This document shows positions 8,701 through 16,437 of a DNA stretch of 59,546 bases, piece by piece; the first letter of the stretch is position 1; every line of letters starts with the position of its first letter. Origin of the DNA: Treponema sp. (GTDB taxonomy: Bacteria; Spirochaetota; Spirochaetia; Treponematales; Treponemataceae); NCBI GenBank assembly GCA_016292805.1, contig JAEDFM010000008.1, forward strand, positions 1-59,546. Reading direction: 5' to 3'. A model generated the notes under the pieces. It searched no databases. It was not told the origin of the DNA and worked only from the letters and a program-made list of their open reading frames with translations. Position numbers and translations under genes: made by a program.

Positions 8701-9405
8701 ATAAGCAGAATTAATATCATTTATGGCATTCTGTACGGCCTTTATTTTTTCATTCCAGGCATTACAAATAATCCCGCTTTGATACTTTAGAGAATCAACA
8801 AAATAATCATCAGGAGTTGCTAGACTTGTATGTTTACTTATAATTTCAGCAAAGGTATCTTCTGCAAAAGTCTGTAGGCCAGCAGCATCACAATAGTACT
8901 GAATACCAGGATTATTTTTGTTTTTTAAAATAAAAGGCAGAGCCATATTTTTAATATTGCTTTTTGAGTCAGAAGTACCTGTTGAAAAATCTGGACTAAT
9001 TCCATAACGGTTTGCAGCCTGCCTTACAATTCCACCACAATAAGAATCCAAAGTCTGAATATGAACTGTAGAAAATTCTTTTAATGCTTTTTCTGCATTT
9101 GTGCGCTGTTTTTCTCCAATAACTACGGATTTATCATAAGCAAACTTTTTAAGAGTCTCATAAATACGGGCATACATTTCTGCAGCAGCTTTTTTAGTAA
9201 AGGTTAAAGTCAAAATTGCAGATGCAGGAATATCTTCTTCCATTACAAGCCAGGCAAATCTTGTTGCAAGAACCTGAGTTTTTCCTGAACCAGCACCAGC
9301 AGCAACAACGGTATTTTCAGTTCTACAACAAACCTGCAGCTGCTGATTATCAAGAGGATGTTTTAATGCTTTTATATAAGGATATTTTTCTATTAATTCT
9401 TCCAT
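5755..9405 (-). CDS. addA: AddA-type helicase-nuclease subunit
   Basis: The 1216-residue protein is a UvrD/Rep-family superfamily 1A helicase with a C-terminal RecB-type nuclease. Walker A AAGAGSGKT lies at residues 35-43, the Walker B region is IMIDEFQDNN near 397, helicase motif V contains MTIHKSKGLQFEYVFV, motif VI is YVAATRA, and the nuclease motif GSIDLYIENEDG followed by IIDYKTD is near 1160. With AddB it processes double-strand breaks to give a 3' overhang for RecA. I placed the start at ATG 9405 rather than the in-frame GTG at 9414, because AAGGGG (complement of 9414-9419) then sits at proper spacing. The Shine-Dalgarno sequence overlaps the addB stop codon, suggesting translational coupling. 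Confidence 0.92.
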   Translation of the reverse strand: MEELIEKYPYIKALKHPLDNQQLQVCCRTENTVVAAGAGSGKTQVLATRFAWLVMEEDIPASAILTLTFTKKAAAEMYARIYETLKKFAYDKSVVIGEKQRTNAEKALKEFSTVHIQTLDSYCGGIVRQAANRYGISPDFSTGTSDSKSNIKNMALPFILKNKNNPGIQYYCDAAGLQTFAEDTFAEIISKHTSLATPDDYFVDSLKYQSGIICNAWNEKIKAVQNAINDINSAYNAINGDYILASKYKENFQELEKLLEIEAPEFNEISDTSFIDKNDKNYLDYIKTVDSYLDLWRNFSVADRCNGGKELKAIVNSFKEDVLSVINSIIGFINDYPYTKELCILLDQFCSSVNKLKRTSGALEFADVTELALRILIEQKDIRKQEKEAFSKIMIDEFQDNNGKNRDLLFILSEMEGEADFVYSENALDILHQVLKSRIVKDKLFFVGDEKQSIYKFRGADVSVFNELKTDLAAINGSESFKPMYYNYRSEPELLSSFNIMFGGHQIEDGTYKDSELEAVFPKKTEHSFEALYPLSAVAKYVDKNHVEQPAVELTEHNVKTHLQYFVEGEAFKTAEEKNLVLSSENQIPYAIAKQIHELHIQKNVPYSKIAILDKSRSKRKYLTPWLERFNIPYNLDSQSDLFADAPVNDIYNFLRLCVYPSDINAYSAFICSPLVGLTEQNLETILSNCIDFRDSDYTFQAFNPLEEEKILTALGKDSVEGDRYVKAREFFNTQQTKVLSQPITETLNTLWYDCGYRYETILNINVNSFEEQYDLLFEIARTADETGNGISWFIDELSVQKENESSSFASDDTELNTKEVTYPLERDSAVQIMTIHKSKGLQFEYVFVTGCITKGKNETENNYYFDEGLGVTFKPADGASNFFFKKIKEVNEAKQTAELRRVIYVAATRAIKELFIIGKWGVTKEGKHSGKTESLFDPIVENFYPDLVVGDWTKKYVSGAPFDVEKLEIAPISVYKDFAEAANINSIRAEKIQEADKWMDSVPVITTPVLESNRISPSSLELEYNQELSAVLASQQSDLKDLYPEIDKIIEKPDTNFGFAEFGTLVHFYLEETINGVEAEQIKYDCGSMFKKLDEKNIQIIDELCKKVCSSFMNTEWGKKILVAKEAGRKVRSEHGFKTFKDGNIITGSIDLYIENEDGSFTIIDYKTDHVINEETYKEQQLCYKEAVCNLYNVPEDKVNCILYYIRYNLFRNVG

Positions 9406-9417
9406 GATTTCCACCCC

Positions 9418-12294
9418 TTAAAGATTATGTCCTGCAACCGTAAATGTAGAACGACATATAGATTTGAAATTACATTTAAGACAATTTTTATATACATTTA
9501 CATTGTCATATTTTGCGTCCGGATCAGCTTTAGGCTTAAAATCACCATTCTTTATTTTTTCTGCAAACACATCCACATATTTTTTAAGCACAGCCAGTGT
9601 TGGCTCATATTCTTCAGGTGTTTTTGTTTTTCCCTTTTTAGGGAATACTTCATCCACAATAAGATTAGCCTCATTTTTCTGAATGGAACTAAAAATCATT
9701 CTGCTTACTTTTACACTATTATCCTGCTGTCTATTAAACAAAGTGATATAAACAGCACACTGAAAATCTTCCAGAATTTCAGTTTCCGGATCTGCCGTAG
9801 CTGCATCAAAGGTTGGAACCTTATTGCTTTTATAATCAACAATAGCAACATTGCCATCATCATCACATAAAATACAATCTATAGCTCCTCCAAGTCCATA
9901 ATCTTTATCATTTTCTCTGCTGGCAAACCACTTTTCTGTATCCACAATTGTGTATCCGCCAAAGCTTTTAGAATTATCAGCCTGACAGAATCTGTAAAGA
10001 AAGCCCATAATAATTTCAACAAAACGATACTTTTGAGAATTCAATACTTCGTATGTAAGTGGACTTTGAGTATAATCATGATTTTCATCAATTGCCTTAT
10101 TAACACATTTCTTTACCAGCTCTTCAACTAAAGTCTGATTTTCACCAAAGGAACCGTCAAAACAAACAGGAATCTTTCCTCCCAAATCCTTAAGTTCCTT
10201 AAAAAGCAAATCCATTGTTTTATGGGAAATATTTCCTTTAGCATAGGAATCTATTAAAGTTGCATCGATTGAATCTTCCTTAAGTTTTAAAACAGATTTT
10301 AAAAGCCAGAATCTTGCACAAGGGAAAAAATTTTTCAAGTCTGTCTGAGTTATTTTTATATAAGAATCTCCATCTTTTGAACGCTTTTCATTCATAAGAT
10401 AATCAACAGCTTCTTTTATTTTTCCATCAGCAGAATATTCTTCTTTTATAACTTTTGAATAATCTGCAGTTTGTTTCCAGACTTCGTATTCCTTTTTTTG
10501 ATTTTCAGATATTGCTACGGGAATTGACTGATTATTTATAAACCAGTTTTTCTCTGCTTTTATAAAGTCTGAATCATCCAGTTTATCTGAAACACATTCT
10601 TCCCTAACTTCAAAATAATTATGTGGAATTGCAAAGCCATCAAAAGAATTTTCACTGTAAGTATAAATTGTATTTATCTGTTCTGGAGTATCAAACTTTT
10701 TATAAAGAGATATATAAACTGGAGTTGCAGAATCTTCATCCTTTATTCCTAAAGCAGCCCGTTTTTGATTATTTAAAAAGCTTAACTGTTTATTGCTTAC
10801 AGTAATTGCATTCTGGTTACAATTTATTACATAGTTATACTTAAAGGCTCCACAGGCAGCAACCTTGTAATCAAATATATTTACACCAATCTGCTTTTGC
10901 TGCGGAGTATAGGTTTTATTATTCAATTCATTAACAAAAAAATCATAAGGCCTATAAACTGCAAGATTTCTTGGTGTAATAAAATCTTTTTCAAGTTTAA
11001 TAAGTTCATCAAGTAAAACAATACAGCTACTAAGAATATTATTTGCTTCCTGAGAAAATTCATCATCAACTAAAAAGGCCTGTTTGAATCCATTCCATGC
11101 TTTTTTAATTGCCTCAAAGGATGCTGCATCACAAAGACATTCAACATTTTTTCTTAAGCATTCATAAAATTCTCTTTCTCTATAGTCATGAGAATCTCTT
11201 TTTAAAGCTTTAATCCAGATATCTTTATCTCTTCCAGCTTCATAATTACAGATACAGTGATAGTCACTGCCTAATCTGACAACAGTTTCATTTAACTTTT
11301 TATCAGACCATGGAATAAAAGAATTAAGCAAAAGACTTCTGACTGCCGCAAATGAAAAATTTTCCTTTTTGCAGGCCTGTATATTCAAAAACACAGAACC
11401 TGCATTATTAACTGTATAGGAATTACCTGCTCTTACAACATAAGGAACACAATATTTTTTAAATTCCCTTTCTACATATGGAAGATAATTTTTAAGCTTT
11501 GGAGCATGTAAAGCAACCTGATTATATTTAATGTTACCATTACTGTTTTCTACAAGATTTCTGATGTACAAAACAGCATGACGCAATTCTTTACGGGCAT
11601 CATCATATTTATAAACAACAGGCTTTTCCTCATTTTCTTCCATTTCGTACAAAATTACTGATGGAATATTTTCTAATACAGGCTTATATTCCTCGTAATC
11701 GGAAAACTGTTCAGGAAAGAAAATCATAAAGGTTTTATTTGCTGCTGAAAAATCAGGTGTAATCCAGGATGGTTCAAACATTTCTGTCCCAAGAAATTCC
11801 ACATATTTTTCGTATAATAACTGATAATCCTTATCTTCCTCATCGATTATTTCAGGATTTTCAATGCATAATTTTTCAAATCTATCATGCCATATTTTTA
11901 ATGCAGGTATATTTCCAGAAATCCAGTCTGCAAAAGAATAACCGTCACTGGCAAAAGCTGGATTAATTATACTCTTAAATAAAGGATTACCTTTTTCTGC
12001 TTCCTGTGCATTTTGAGCAATCAAATTATATACAAAAACCTTTCTTAAAAGTGATGGAATGGAATGCTTATCTTTTTCTGAAGCAACAACAAACTGTCTT
12101 TTAAAATCATCCCAGGCCATAAAACGGTCTAAACTTACAGTTTTTACACCGGTCTGCTGAAAGTTAGTAATAACCCACTCTGCCCAGCTGGTCATATCAA
12201 TATCTGTAGAAAACACAAATACAACATCAGGATTTTTAATATTATCACATATAATTGAACCAATCTGGCTTATAGATATTTTTTTTATGCTCAT
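9418..12294 (-). CDS. addB: AddB-type nuclease subunit with iron-sulfur cysteines
   Basis: The 958-residue protein lacks a Walker A motif. Its C-terminal PD-(D/E)XK nuclease shows GGAIDCILCDDDGN followed by VAIVDYKSNK near residue 811. Four cysteines match the AddB [4Fe-4S] 'staple': one in FFPCARFW near 657, then C938, C941 and C947 in NCLKCNFKSIC. It should pair with AddA, whose gene follows directly, and may recognise Chi-like sites with its inactive helicase domain. The N-terminal two-thirds is weakly conserved, as usual for AddB. No Shine-Dalgarno sequence precedes the ATG; an extended -10 (TGCTATAAT, hexamer at 12301-12306) ends six bases before it, so the mRNA may be leaderless. Confidence 0.85.
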   Translation of the reverse strand: MSIKKISISQIGSIICDNIKNPDVVFVFSTDIDMTSWAEWVITNFQQTGVKTVSLDRFMAWDDFKRQFVVASEKDKHSIPSLLRKVFVYNLIAQNAQEAEKGNPLFKSIINPAFASDGYSFADWISGNIPALKIWHDRFEKLCIENPEIIDEEDKDYQLLYEKYVEFLGTEMFEPSWITPDFSAANKTFMIFFPEQFSDYEEYKPVLENIPSVILYEMEENEEKPVVYKYDDARKELRHAVLYIRNLVENSNGNIKYNQVALHAPKLKNYLPYVEREFKKYCVPYVVRAGNSYTVNNAGSVFLNIQACKKENFSFAAVRSLLLNSFIPWSDKKLNETVVRLGSDYHCICNYEAGRDKDIWIKALKRDSHDYREREFYECLRKNVECLCDAASFEAIKKAWNGFKQAFLVDDEFSQEANNILSSCIVLLDELIKLEKDFITPRNLAVYRPYDFFVNELNNKTYTPQQKQIGVNIFDYKVAACGAFKYNYVINCNQNAITVSNKQLSFLNNQKRAALGIKDEDSATPVYISLYKKFDTPEQINTIYTYSENSFDGFAIPHNYFEVREECVSDKLDDSDFIKAEKNWFINNQSIPVAISENQKKEYEVWKQTADYSKVIKEEYSADGKIKEAVDYLMNEKRSKDGDSYIKITQTDLKNFFPCARFWLLKSVLKLKEDSIDATLIDSYAKGNISHKTMDLLFKELKDLGGKIPVCFDGSFGENQTLVEELVKKCVNKAIDENHDYTQSPLTYEVLNSQKYRFVEIIMGFLYRFCQADNSKSFGGYTIVDTEKWFASRENDKDYGLGGAIDCILCDDDGNVAIVDYKSNKVPTFDAATADPETEILEDFQCAVYITLFNRQQDNSVKVSRMIFSSIQKNEANLIVDEVFPKKGKTKTPEEYEPTLAVLKKYVDVFAEKIKNGDFKPKADPDAKYDNVNVYKNCLKCNFKSICRSTFTVAGHNL

Positions 12295-12300
12295 ACTTTA

Positions 12301-12309
12301 ATTATAGCA
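12301..12309 (-). promoter_or_regulatory. Extended -10 promoter immediately before addB
   Basis: On the minus strand TGCTATAAT is followed by only six bases and then the addB ATG. With initiation about seven bases after the -10, the transcript would begin at or next to the start codon. No convincing -35 is seen, which fits an extended -10 promoter. Confidence 0.5.
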
Positions 12310-12350
12310 TATAAGTGTATCAAATTATGCTACAGGTAATGTTTTATTCA

Positions 12351-12391
12351 AAAAAAAAGCTGTCCTAAAGGAAATACCCTTAGAACAGCCT
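12351..12391 (-). terminator. Terminator after the SPOR-domain protein gene
   Basis: On the minus strand a stem of about 15 bp (AAGGCTGTTCTAAGGG with CTTTAGGACAGCTT, with small mismatches) is followed by a run of eight T. It separates the SPOR gene from addB. Confidence 0.85.
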
Positions 12392-12417
12392 TACTATTAT
12401 CAGAAAATTAATTCTTT

Positions 12418-14268
12418 CTATTTAATTTTTCTTAAGAACGCATCTTTATAGCCGTAAGACTTAAAGCGACTTAAAATTACACCATATTCATCCATAGAAA
12501 CTGGCCCAATAAGAACCTGATAAGCTTTTCCACTAACCATTGGAACTATAGTCAAAGGATAGTTTTTAGAGTACTTATTGATAACATCCTGAATATTAGC
12601 TTCATCTTTAAGAACTGCAATCTGAATATAATATGCACCGCTCTTAAGATCACTTAAACTCTTAACAAGATATTTTTCCAAAGCTTTTGAAGTATTTTTA
12701 GCAGTAGCATTTACAGATGGATTTACTGTTACAGGAACTTCAATAACTGGTTCAATAACAGTTTCTTCTTCATCAGTAATTTCTTCAACTTCTTCTACTT
12801 CATCTTCTTCTGCATATGTATTTTCAGAAGGTTCCACTGGAACAAGAACAATTGCTTCATATTCTTCATCAATTTCTTCTTCCTCTTCTTCTACAGCAAA
12901 TGCTTCTGGAGCTTCATTTTCACCTTCTAATTCTTCTAATTCGTCAGATTCTACTAACTCTTCAGCTTCAACTTCTTCTGACTCATTTTCAACAGTCTCT
13001 TCTGCAGTTTCTTCAGCTTCGAACTCTTCTTCCTCAAGGGCATCTTCTTCAATTACATTTAATGAAGGTTTTTCTTCAGGAATTGCTTCCAGTTCTTCCT
13101 CTTCAATGGCTTCTTCTTCGATTACATCTACTGGAGTTTCTTCAATTGTTTCTTCAACAGCTTCTTCTTCTGAATTTTCCTCTTCTTCTACAGCCTCGTT
13201 GATTTCTTCCAAGGCTTCTTCTTCAATAGCTTCCTCAGCAACTTCTTCTTCGATTTCTGCAGGAGCAGATTCTTCTACAAGTTCTTCTTCAGCAATTTCT
13301 TCTTTATCAGTTTCTTCAAGAGCTTCTTCTTCTACTGGTTCAGAAATTTCTTCTTCAGGAACAACACCAGGATCTTCGTCTTCAACAGCTTCTTCAGGAA
13401 CAACACCAGGATCTTCATCTTCAACAGCTTCTTCAGGAACAGCTTCTTCTTCAGTTGCATAAATTACTTCTGCACCATCATCTTCAGTTATAGTCTCTTC
13501 TGCTGGAGTTTCAGCTTCTTCTGTAATTTCTTCTTCAACTGCTTCTTCCTCTACGGCTTCTTCTTCAACTGCTTCTTCTTCAATGATTTCTTCATCTTCT
13601 TCAGCAGCTTCTTCTCCCACAGTCTCTTCTAATTCAGCTGTAGTTTCTGTAGTTTCTTCAGCTGTAGTTTCTTCAGCTTCTTCAGACTCAACTGATTCTT
13701 CTTCAGGAGTTTCAGTTTCTTCTTCGGCAACAGTTTCTTCAACTTCTTCTGATTCTACATCAGTTTCGTTTTCTTCAATTACAGCTTCTTTTTCTTCAAC
13801 AGCAGGAGCTGATTCTTCTATTGTTGATGTATTATCTTCTTCAGCTACTCCAGCTTCTGATTCAGTTTCATCTTCAAGTGGAAGCTCACCATCCGAACCA
13901 ATTACAGCCGAACCACAGCAGCGTTCTTCCTGATTACTTCTCTTTGTAATTTTAACAATGTTATTTGCTCTTTTATCAATTCCAATTGCATCTGCAGCTT
14001 CTGGTGAAAGCATAATAGCAACACCTTCAGAAGGATCAAGGGAACCAATTACAAGGATTTCAATATTTGCAGTTCCATCAATGTTAGATACCACAATTGT
14101 ATCACCAGGAAGATATCCTACAGTTTTTGCAAATAAACCAGCTGGCATTTCACCTGGTTCAACAACAACTGCTCTTCCATCCAAAGAAGGACTAAAAGAT
14201 GCAAACAAAAAACAGCTTGCAACAACAGCCACTAAAGCTAATAATTTTCCACATAAATTATTTTTCAT
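12418..14268 (-). CDS. Exported protein: RlpA-like domain, long acidic linker, SPOR domain
   Basis: The 616-residue protein has a signal peptide (starting MKNNLCGKLLALVAVVAS), then a domain at about 25-105 (LPGDTIVVSNIDG, GVAIMLSPEAADAIGID) that resembles the double-psi beta-barrel of RlpA. Residues 115-515 are an extreme Glu-rich linker, including a 13-residue unit VPEEAVEDEDPGV present twice in tandem. The C-terminal 90 residues (YYIQIAVLKDE to the end) are a SPOR domain, which in characterised proteins binds denuded peptidoglycan at division sites. It therefore probably sits in the periplasm and may act at the septum. I chose the internal ATG over the upstream one at 14280, because AAGGATGGGTGGG is then a usable Shine-Dalgarno region. 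It follows a small exported protein by 14 bp. Confidence 0.82.
   Translation of the reverse strand: MKNNLCGKLLALVAVVASCFLFASFSPSLDGRAVVVEPGEMPAGLFAKTVGYLPGDTIVVSNIDGTANIEILVIGSLDPSEGVAIMLSPEAADAIGIDKRANNIVKITKRSNQEERCCGSAVIGSDGELPLEDETESEAGVAEEDNTSTIEESAPAVEEKEAVIEENETDVESEEVEETVAEEETETPEEESVESEEAEETTAEETTETTAELEETVGEEAAEEDEEIIEEEAVEEEAVEEEAVEEEITEEAETPAEETITEDDGAEVIYATEEEAVPEEAVEDEDPGVVPEEAVEDEDPGVVPEEEISEPVEEEALEETDKEEIAEEELVEESAPAEIEEEVAEEAIEEEALEEINEAVEEEENSEEEAVEETIEETPVDVIEEEAIEEEELEAIPEEKPSLNVIEEDALEEEEFEAEETAEETVENESEEVEAEELVESDELEELEGENEAPEAFAVEEEEEEIDEEYEAIVLVPVEPSENTYAEEDEVEEVEEITDEEETVIEPVIEVPVTVNPSVNATAKNTSKALEKYLVKSLSDLKSGAYYIQIAVLKDEANIQDVINKYSKNYPLTIVPMVSGKAYQVLIGPVSMDEYGVILSRFKSYGYKDAFLRKIK
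13355..13440 (-). repeat. 39-bp tandem repeat in the acidic linker
   Basis: Two nearly identical 39-bp units encode VPEEAVEDEDPGV twice. Shorter Glu-Glu-Ala-Val units surround them. Only one base in the unit was seen to differ (cgtc against catc), which suggests recent duplication. Confidence 0.7.
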
Positions 14269-14282
14269 ATTCCCACCCATCC

Positions 14283-14777
14283 TTAGGCTTTAATTGCTTT
14301 TTTTATCTCATCAAAAATATCTGCACTGATTAAGTACAAATCATTCTTAACATCCAATGATTGTTTACTTTTAATTGTATTCTTAGCTTTTGGTTCTCCA
14401 GTTTTTGTATAAACAAGAGTCCAGTCAGCTTTTTTTAAGGTAGCTTCGCCTTTTGGACTTAAACTTTCTGCTGTGTAATAAAGATTAATCTGAATAAAGA
14501 AGTTTGAATAACCCTCTTTTGCTTCCTTTAATCCTGCTTTCCACAATTTGGCTGCTTCGGCATTAGAATTAACTGCAACAGTTGGCGAATTTGTTACGAT
14601 GTAGCCATTTTCAAAGAACATTTCAATAAGCTGATCTTCAACAGTATAAGACTGCTCTGTAACAGCTTCTGAAGTTTCATCATGCTGCAAAATCTGGAAC
14701 GAAATCTGCTGTGCAAAGCAGAATCCTGCCACAAACATAAAAACCAAGGCTAAAATATTTTTCTTAAAAGTCCCCAT
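14283..14777 (-). CDS. Small exported protein of unknown function
   Basis: The 164-residue product starts with a signal peptide (FKKNILALVFMFVAGFCFA, cleavage before QQISF). The remainder is a mixed alpha/beta domain with FFIQINLYYTAESLS and a basic segment, without cysteines in the mature part. I do not recognise the family. It has a good AAAGGGTG ribosome binding site and is first in a two-gene unit with the SPOR protein, so a role in the cell envelope is likely. A sigma-28-like promoter (14819-14846) lies upstream. Confidence 0.75.
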   Translation of the reverse strand: MGTFKKNILALVFMFVAGFCFAQQISFQILQHDETSEAVTEQSYTVEDQLIEMFFENGYIVTNSPTVAVNSNAEAAKLWKAGLKEAKEGYSNFFIQINLYYTAESLSPKGEATLKKADWTLVYTKTGEPKAKNTIKSKQSLDVKNDLYLISADIFDEIKKAIKA

Positions 14778-14818
14778 AAAAACACCCTTTTTTTGAGCTT
14801 ATAACTCTATCATTATCT

Positions 14819-14846
14819 TTTTCGGACAAAAAAATTATTGAGTTTA
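14819..14846 (-). promoter_or_regulatory. Sigma-28-like promoter for the SPOR-protein operon
   Basis: On the minus strand TAAACTCA (-35, 14846-14839) and TCCGAAAA (-10, 14826-14819) are separated by 12 bp. The flgB upstream region carries almost the same pair, preceded by the same ACTC. The consensus for flagellar sigma-28 is TAAAGTTT-N11-GCCGATAA. Confidence 0.5.
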
Positions 14847-14917
14847 GAGTTTTTTTCTTACATTGAGAAAAACCTTTCAGTGTGATAAAATTACACATAT
14901 CAGGTGGGAAATTTTCA

Positions 14918-16420
14918 ATGGATAAACGTGTTTACATTATTGGTGCTGGTTTTGCCGGACAAACTATTGCCGACGACATTAAGCGCAAAAAGATTTTTGG
15001 AAAAGTAAATGCTTTTCTTGATGATGATAAAAAACTTATTGGCACAACCATTGATGGAGTTCCCGTTTTAGGTCCAATTTCCTCTGTTGCTTCTATTTTA
15101 TCCAACTCTGATATTGATGAAGCTATTATTGCAATTCCATCTGCCCCTAATGAACGCATTAAAGAAATCTACGAAACTCTTACAAATAACGGATTCAAAC
15201 ATATTAAGATTCTGCCGGGAATCAATCAGGTTATAGAAGGTTCTGGTCATTTAGTACAAACCCGAGAAATTGATCCCCTGGATATTCTTGGCCGTACTCC
15301 TGTAAAAATTTCACTAAAACAGAGTCTTTCTTATTTACGAGGTAAACGAGTATTTATAACGGGCGCGGGAGGTTCTATTGGATCTGAGTTAGCTCGCCAG
15401 CTTTTAAGTGGAGGTGCAGAAAGACTTTATCTTTTTGGCCATGGTGAAAACTCTATCTGTCAGATTTTCCGTGAATTAAAGGTTTTACAGCAGGAAGGTG
15501 TTGGAGAAAAAGCCACAATTGTTCCTATTATTGGAGACATGGGTAATAAAGAATATGTTGATTACATCATCAAACAGACAAAGTGTAATGTAATTTTCCA
15601 TTGTGCTGCCTATAAACATGTTCCTATGATGGAAGAAAATCAGGTTGCAGCAATTGAAAACAATGTATTTGGTACAAAAAATCTTCTTGATGCTGCTTTA
15701 AAACATAAGGTTGACCGTTTTGTTTTAATTTCTACAGATAAAGCAGTTGCTCCAGTAAGTGTTTACGGAGTTTCAAAAATGCTTTGCGAAAAACTTGTGC
15801 TTGATGCTGCAAAAAAAGCTTCTTCAAACCAGAATCTTATGTTTGTTCGCTTTGCAAATGTTTTAGGAAGCCGTGGCTCAATTCTTCCATTATTCCAGAA
15901 TCAAATTGCTAACGGTGGTCCTGTTACTGTTACAGATGAAAAAATGGAACGGTTCTTTATGACAATTCCAGAAGCCTGCTCTCTTGTTCTTCAAACAGGT
16001 GGCATTGGAGAAAACGGAAAATCATATCTTCTTGATATGGGCGAACCAATTAAAATCATAGATATTGCAAAGCAGATGATAAAGCTGAGTGGCATGGAGC
16101 CTTACAAGGACATTGATATTAAAATTGTAGGTGCCCGTAAAGGTGAACGCTTGATAGAACCTTTGTGGCTTAAAGAAGAAAATCCAACTCCAACTAAATA
16201 TGAAAAACTTTTGCAGCTGGAAAACAAGGATTATGAATCTGCAAGATTAGAAAAACTATTGAATCAGCTTTACCCAATCTGTTTTTATAAGGATGATGAT
16301 AAAGAAATTTTCAGGAATCGTGAAAAACTTGTACAGATTCTTTGCGATGATTGTGAATCCTTGAAAAATTTTTACGAAGAAATTAAACACGACGGTCAGT
16401 TACGAACCGATATGCTCTAA
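14918..16420 (+). CDS. CapD/FlaA1-like nucleotide-sugar 4,6-dehydratase or epimerase
   Basis: The 500-residue protein has an N-terminal Rossmann-like domain (MDKRVYIIGAGFAGQT, about 1-125) and a C-terminal extended SDR domain. The NAD motif is GAGGSIGS near residue 149; the catalytic region STDKAVAPVSVYGVSK near 275-287 keeps the Tyr-x-x-x-Lys pair, whereas PglF/WbpM-type dehydratases usually have Met at the Tyr position. Relatives convert UDP-GlcNAc to 4-keto-6-deoxy sugars. Unlike PglF and WbpM there is no transmembrane N-terminus. The start at 14918 follows AGGTGG; an in-frame GTG at 14882 has no such site. The next gene is a matching aminotransferase, so the pair likely makes an amino-dideoxy sugar for a glycan. 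Confidence 0.85.
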   Translation: MDKRVYIIGAGFAGQTIADDIKRKKIFGKVNAFLDDDKKLIGTTIDGVPVLGPISSVASILSNSDIDEAIIAIPSAPNERIKEIYETLTNNGFKHIKILPGINQVIEGSGHLVQTREIDPLDILGRTPVKISLKQSLSYLRGKRVFITGAGGSIGSELARQLLSGGAERLYLFGHGENSICQIFRELKVLQQEGVGEKATIVPIIGDMGNKEYVDYIIKQTKCNVIFHCAAYKHVPMMEENQVAAIENNVFGTKNLLDAALKHKVDRFVLISTDKAVAPVSVYGVSKMLCEKLVLDAAKKASSNQNLMFVRFANVLGSRGSILPLFQNQIANGGPVTVTDEKMERFFMTIPEACSLVLQTGGIGENGKSYLLDMGEPIKIIDIAKQMIKLSGMEPYKDIDIKIVGARKGERLIEPLWLKEENPTPTKYEKLLQLENKDYESARLEKLLNQLYPICFYKDDDKEIFRNREKLVQILCDDCESLKNFYEEIKHDGQLRTDML

Positions 16421-16437
16421 TAAAAAAGGTAAATAGT

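Noticed and set aside
9414..9414. GTG start for addA at 9414
   Set aside because: It lies inside the AAGGGGTGG ribosome binding region; ATG 9405 has proper spacing.
13355..13440. Tandem repeats as a possible CRISPR
   Set aside because: Two in-frame coding units without spacers of unique sequence; they encode the acidic linker.
12816..13933. Several Ser-rich or Leu/Gln-rich plus-strand frames opposite the SPOR gene
   Set aside because: They arise from antisense reading of the Glu-rich repeats (TTC/TTCT) and have no start signals.
14280..14280. Upstream ATG for the SPOR protein
   Set aside because: AAGG touches the codon directly with no spacer, and the extra residues only lengthen the front of the signal peptide.
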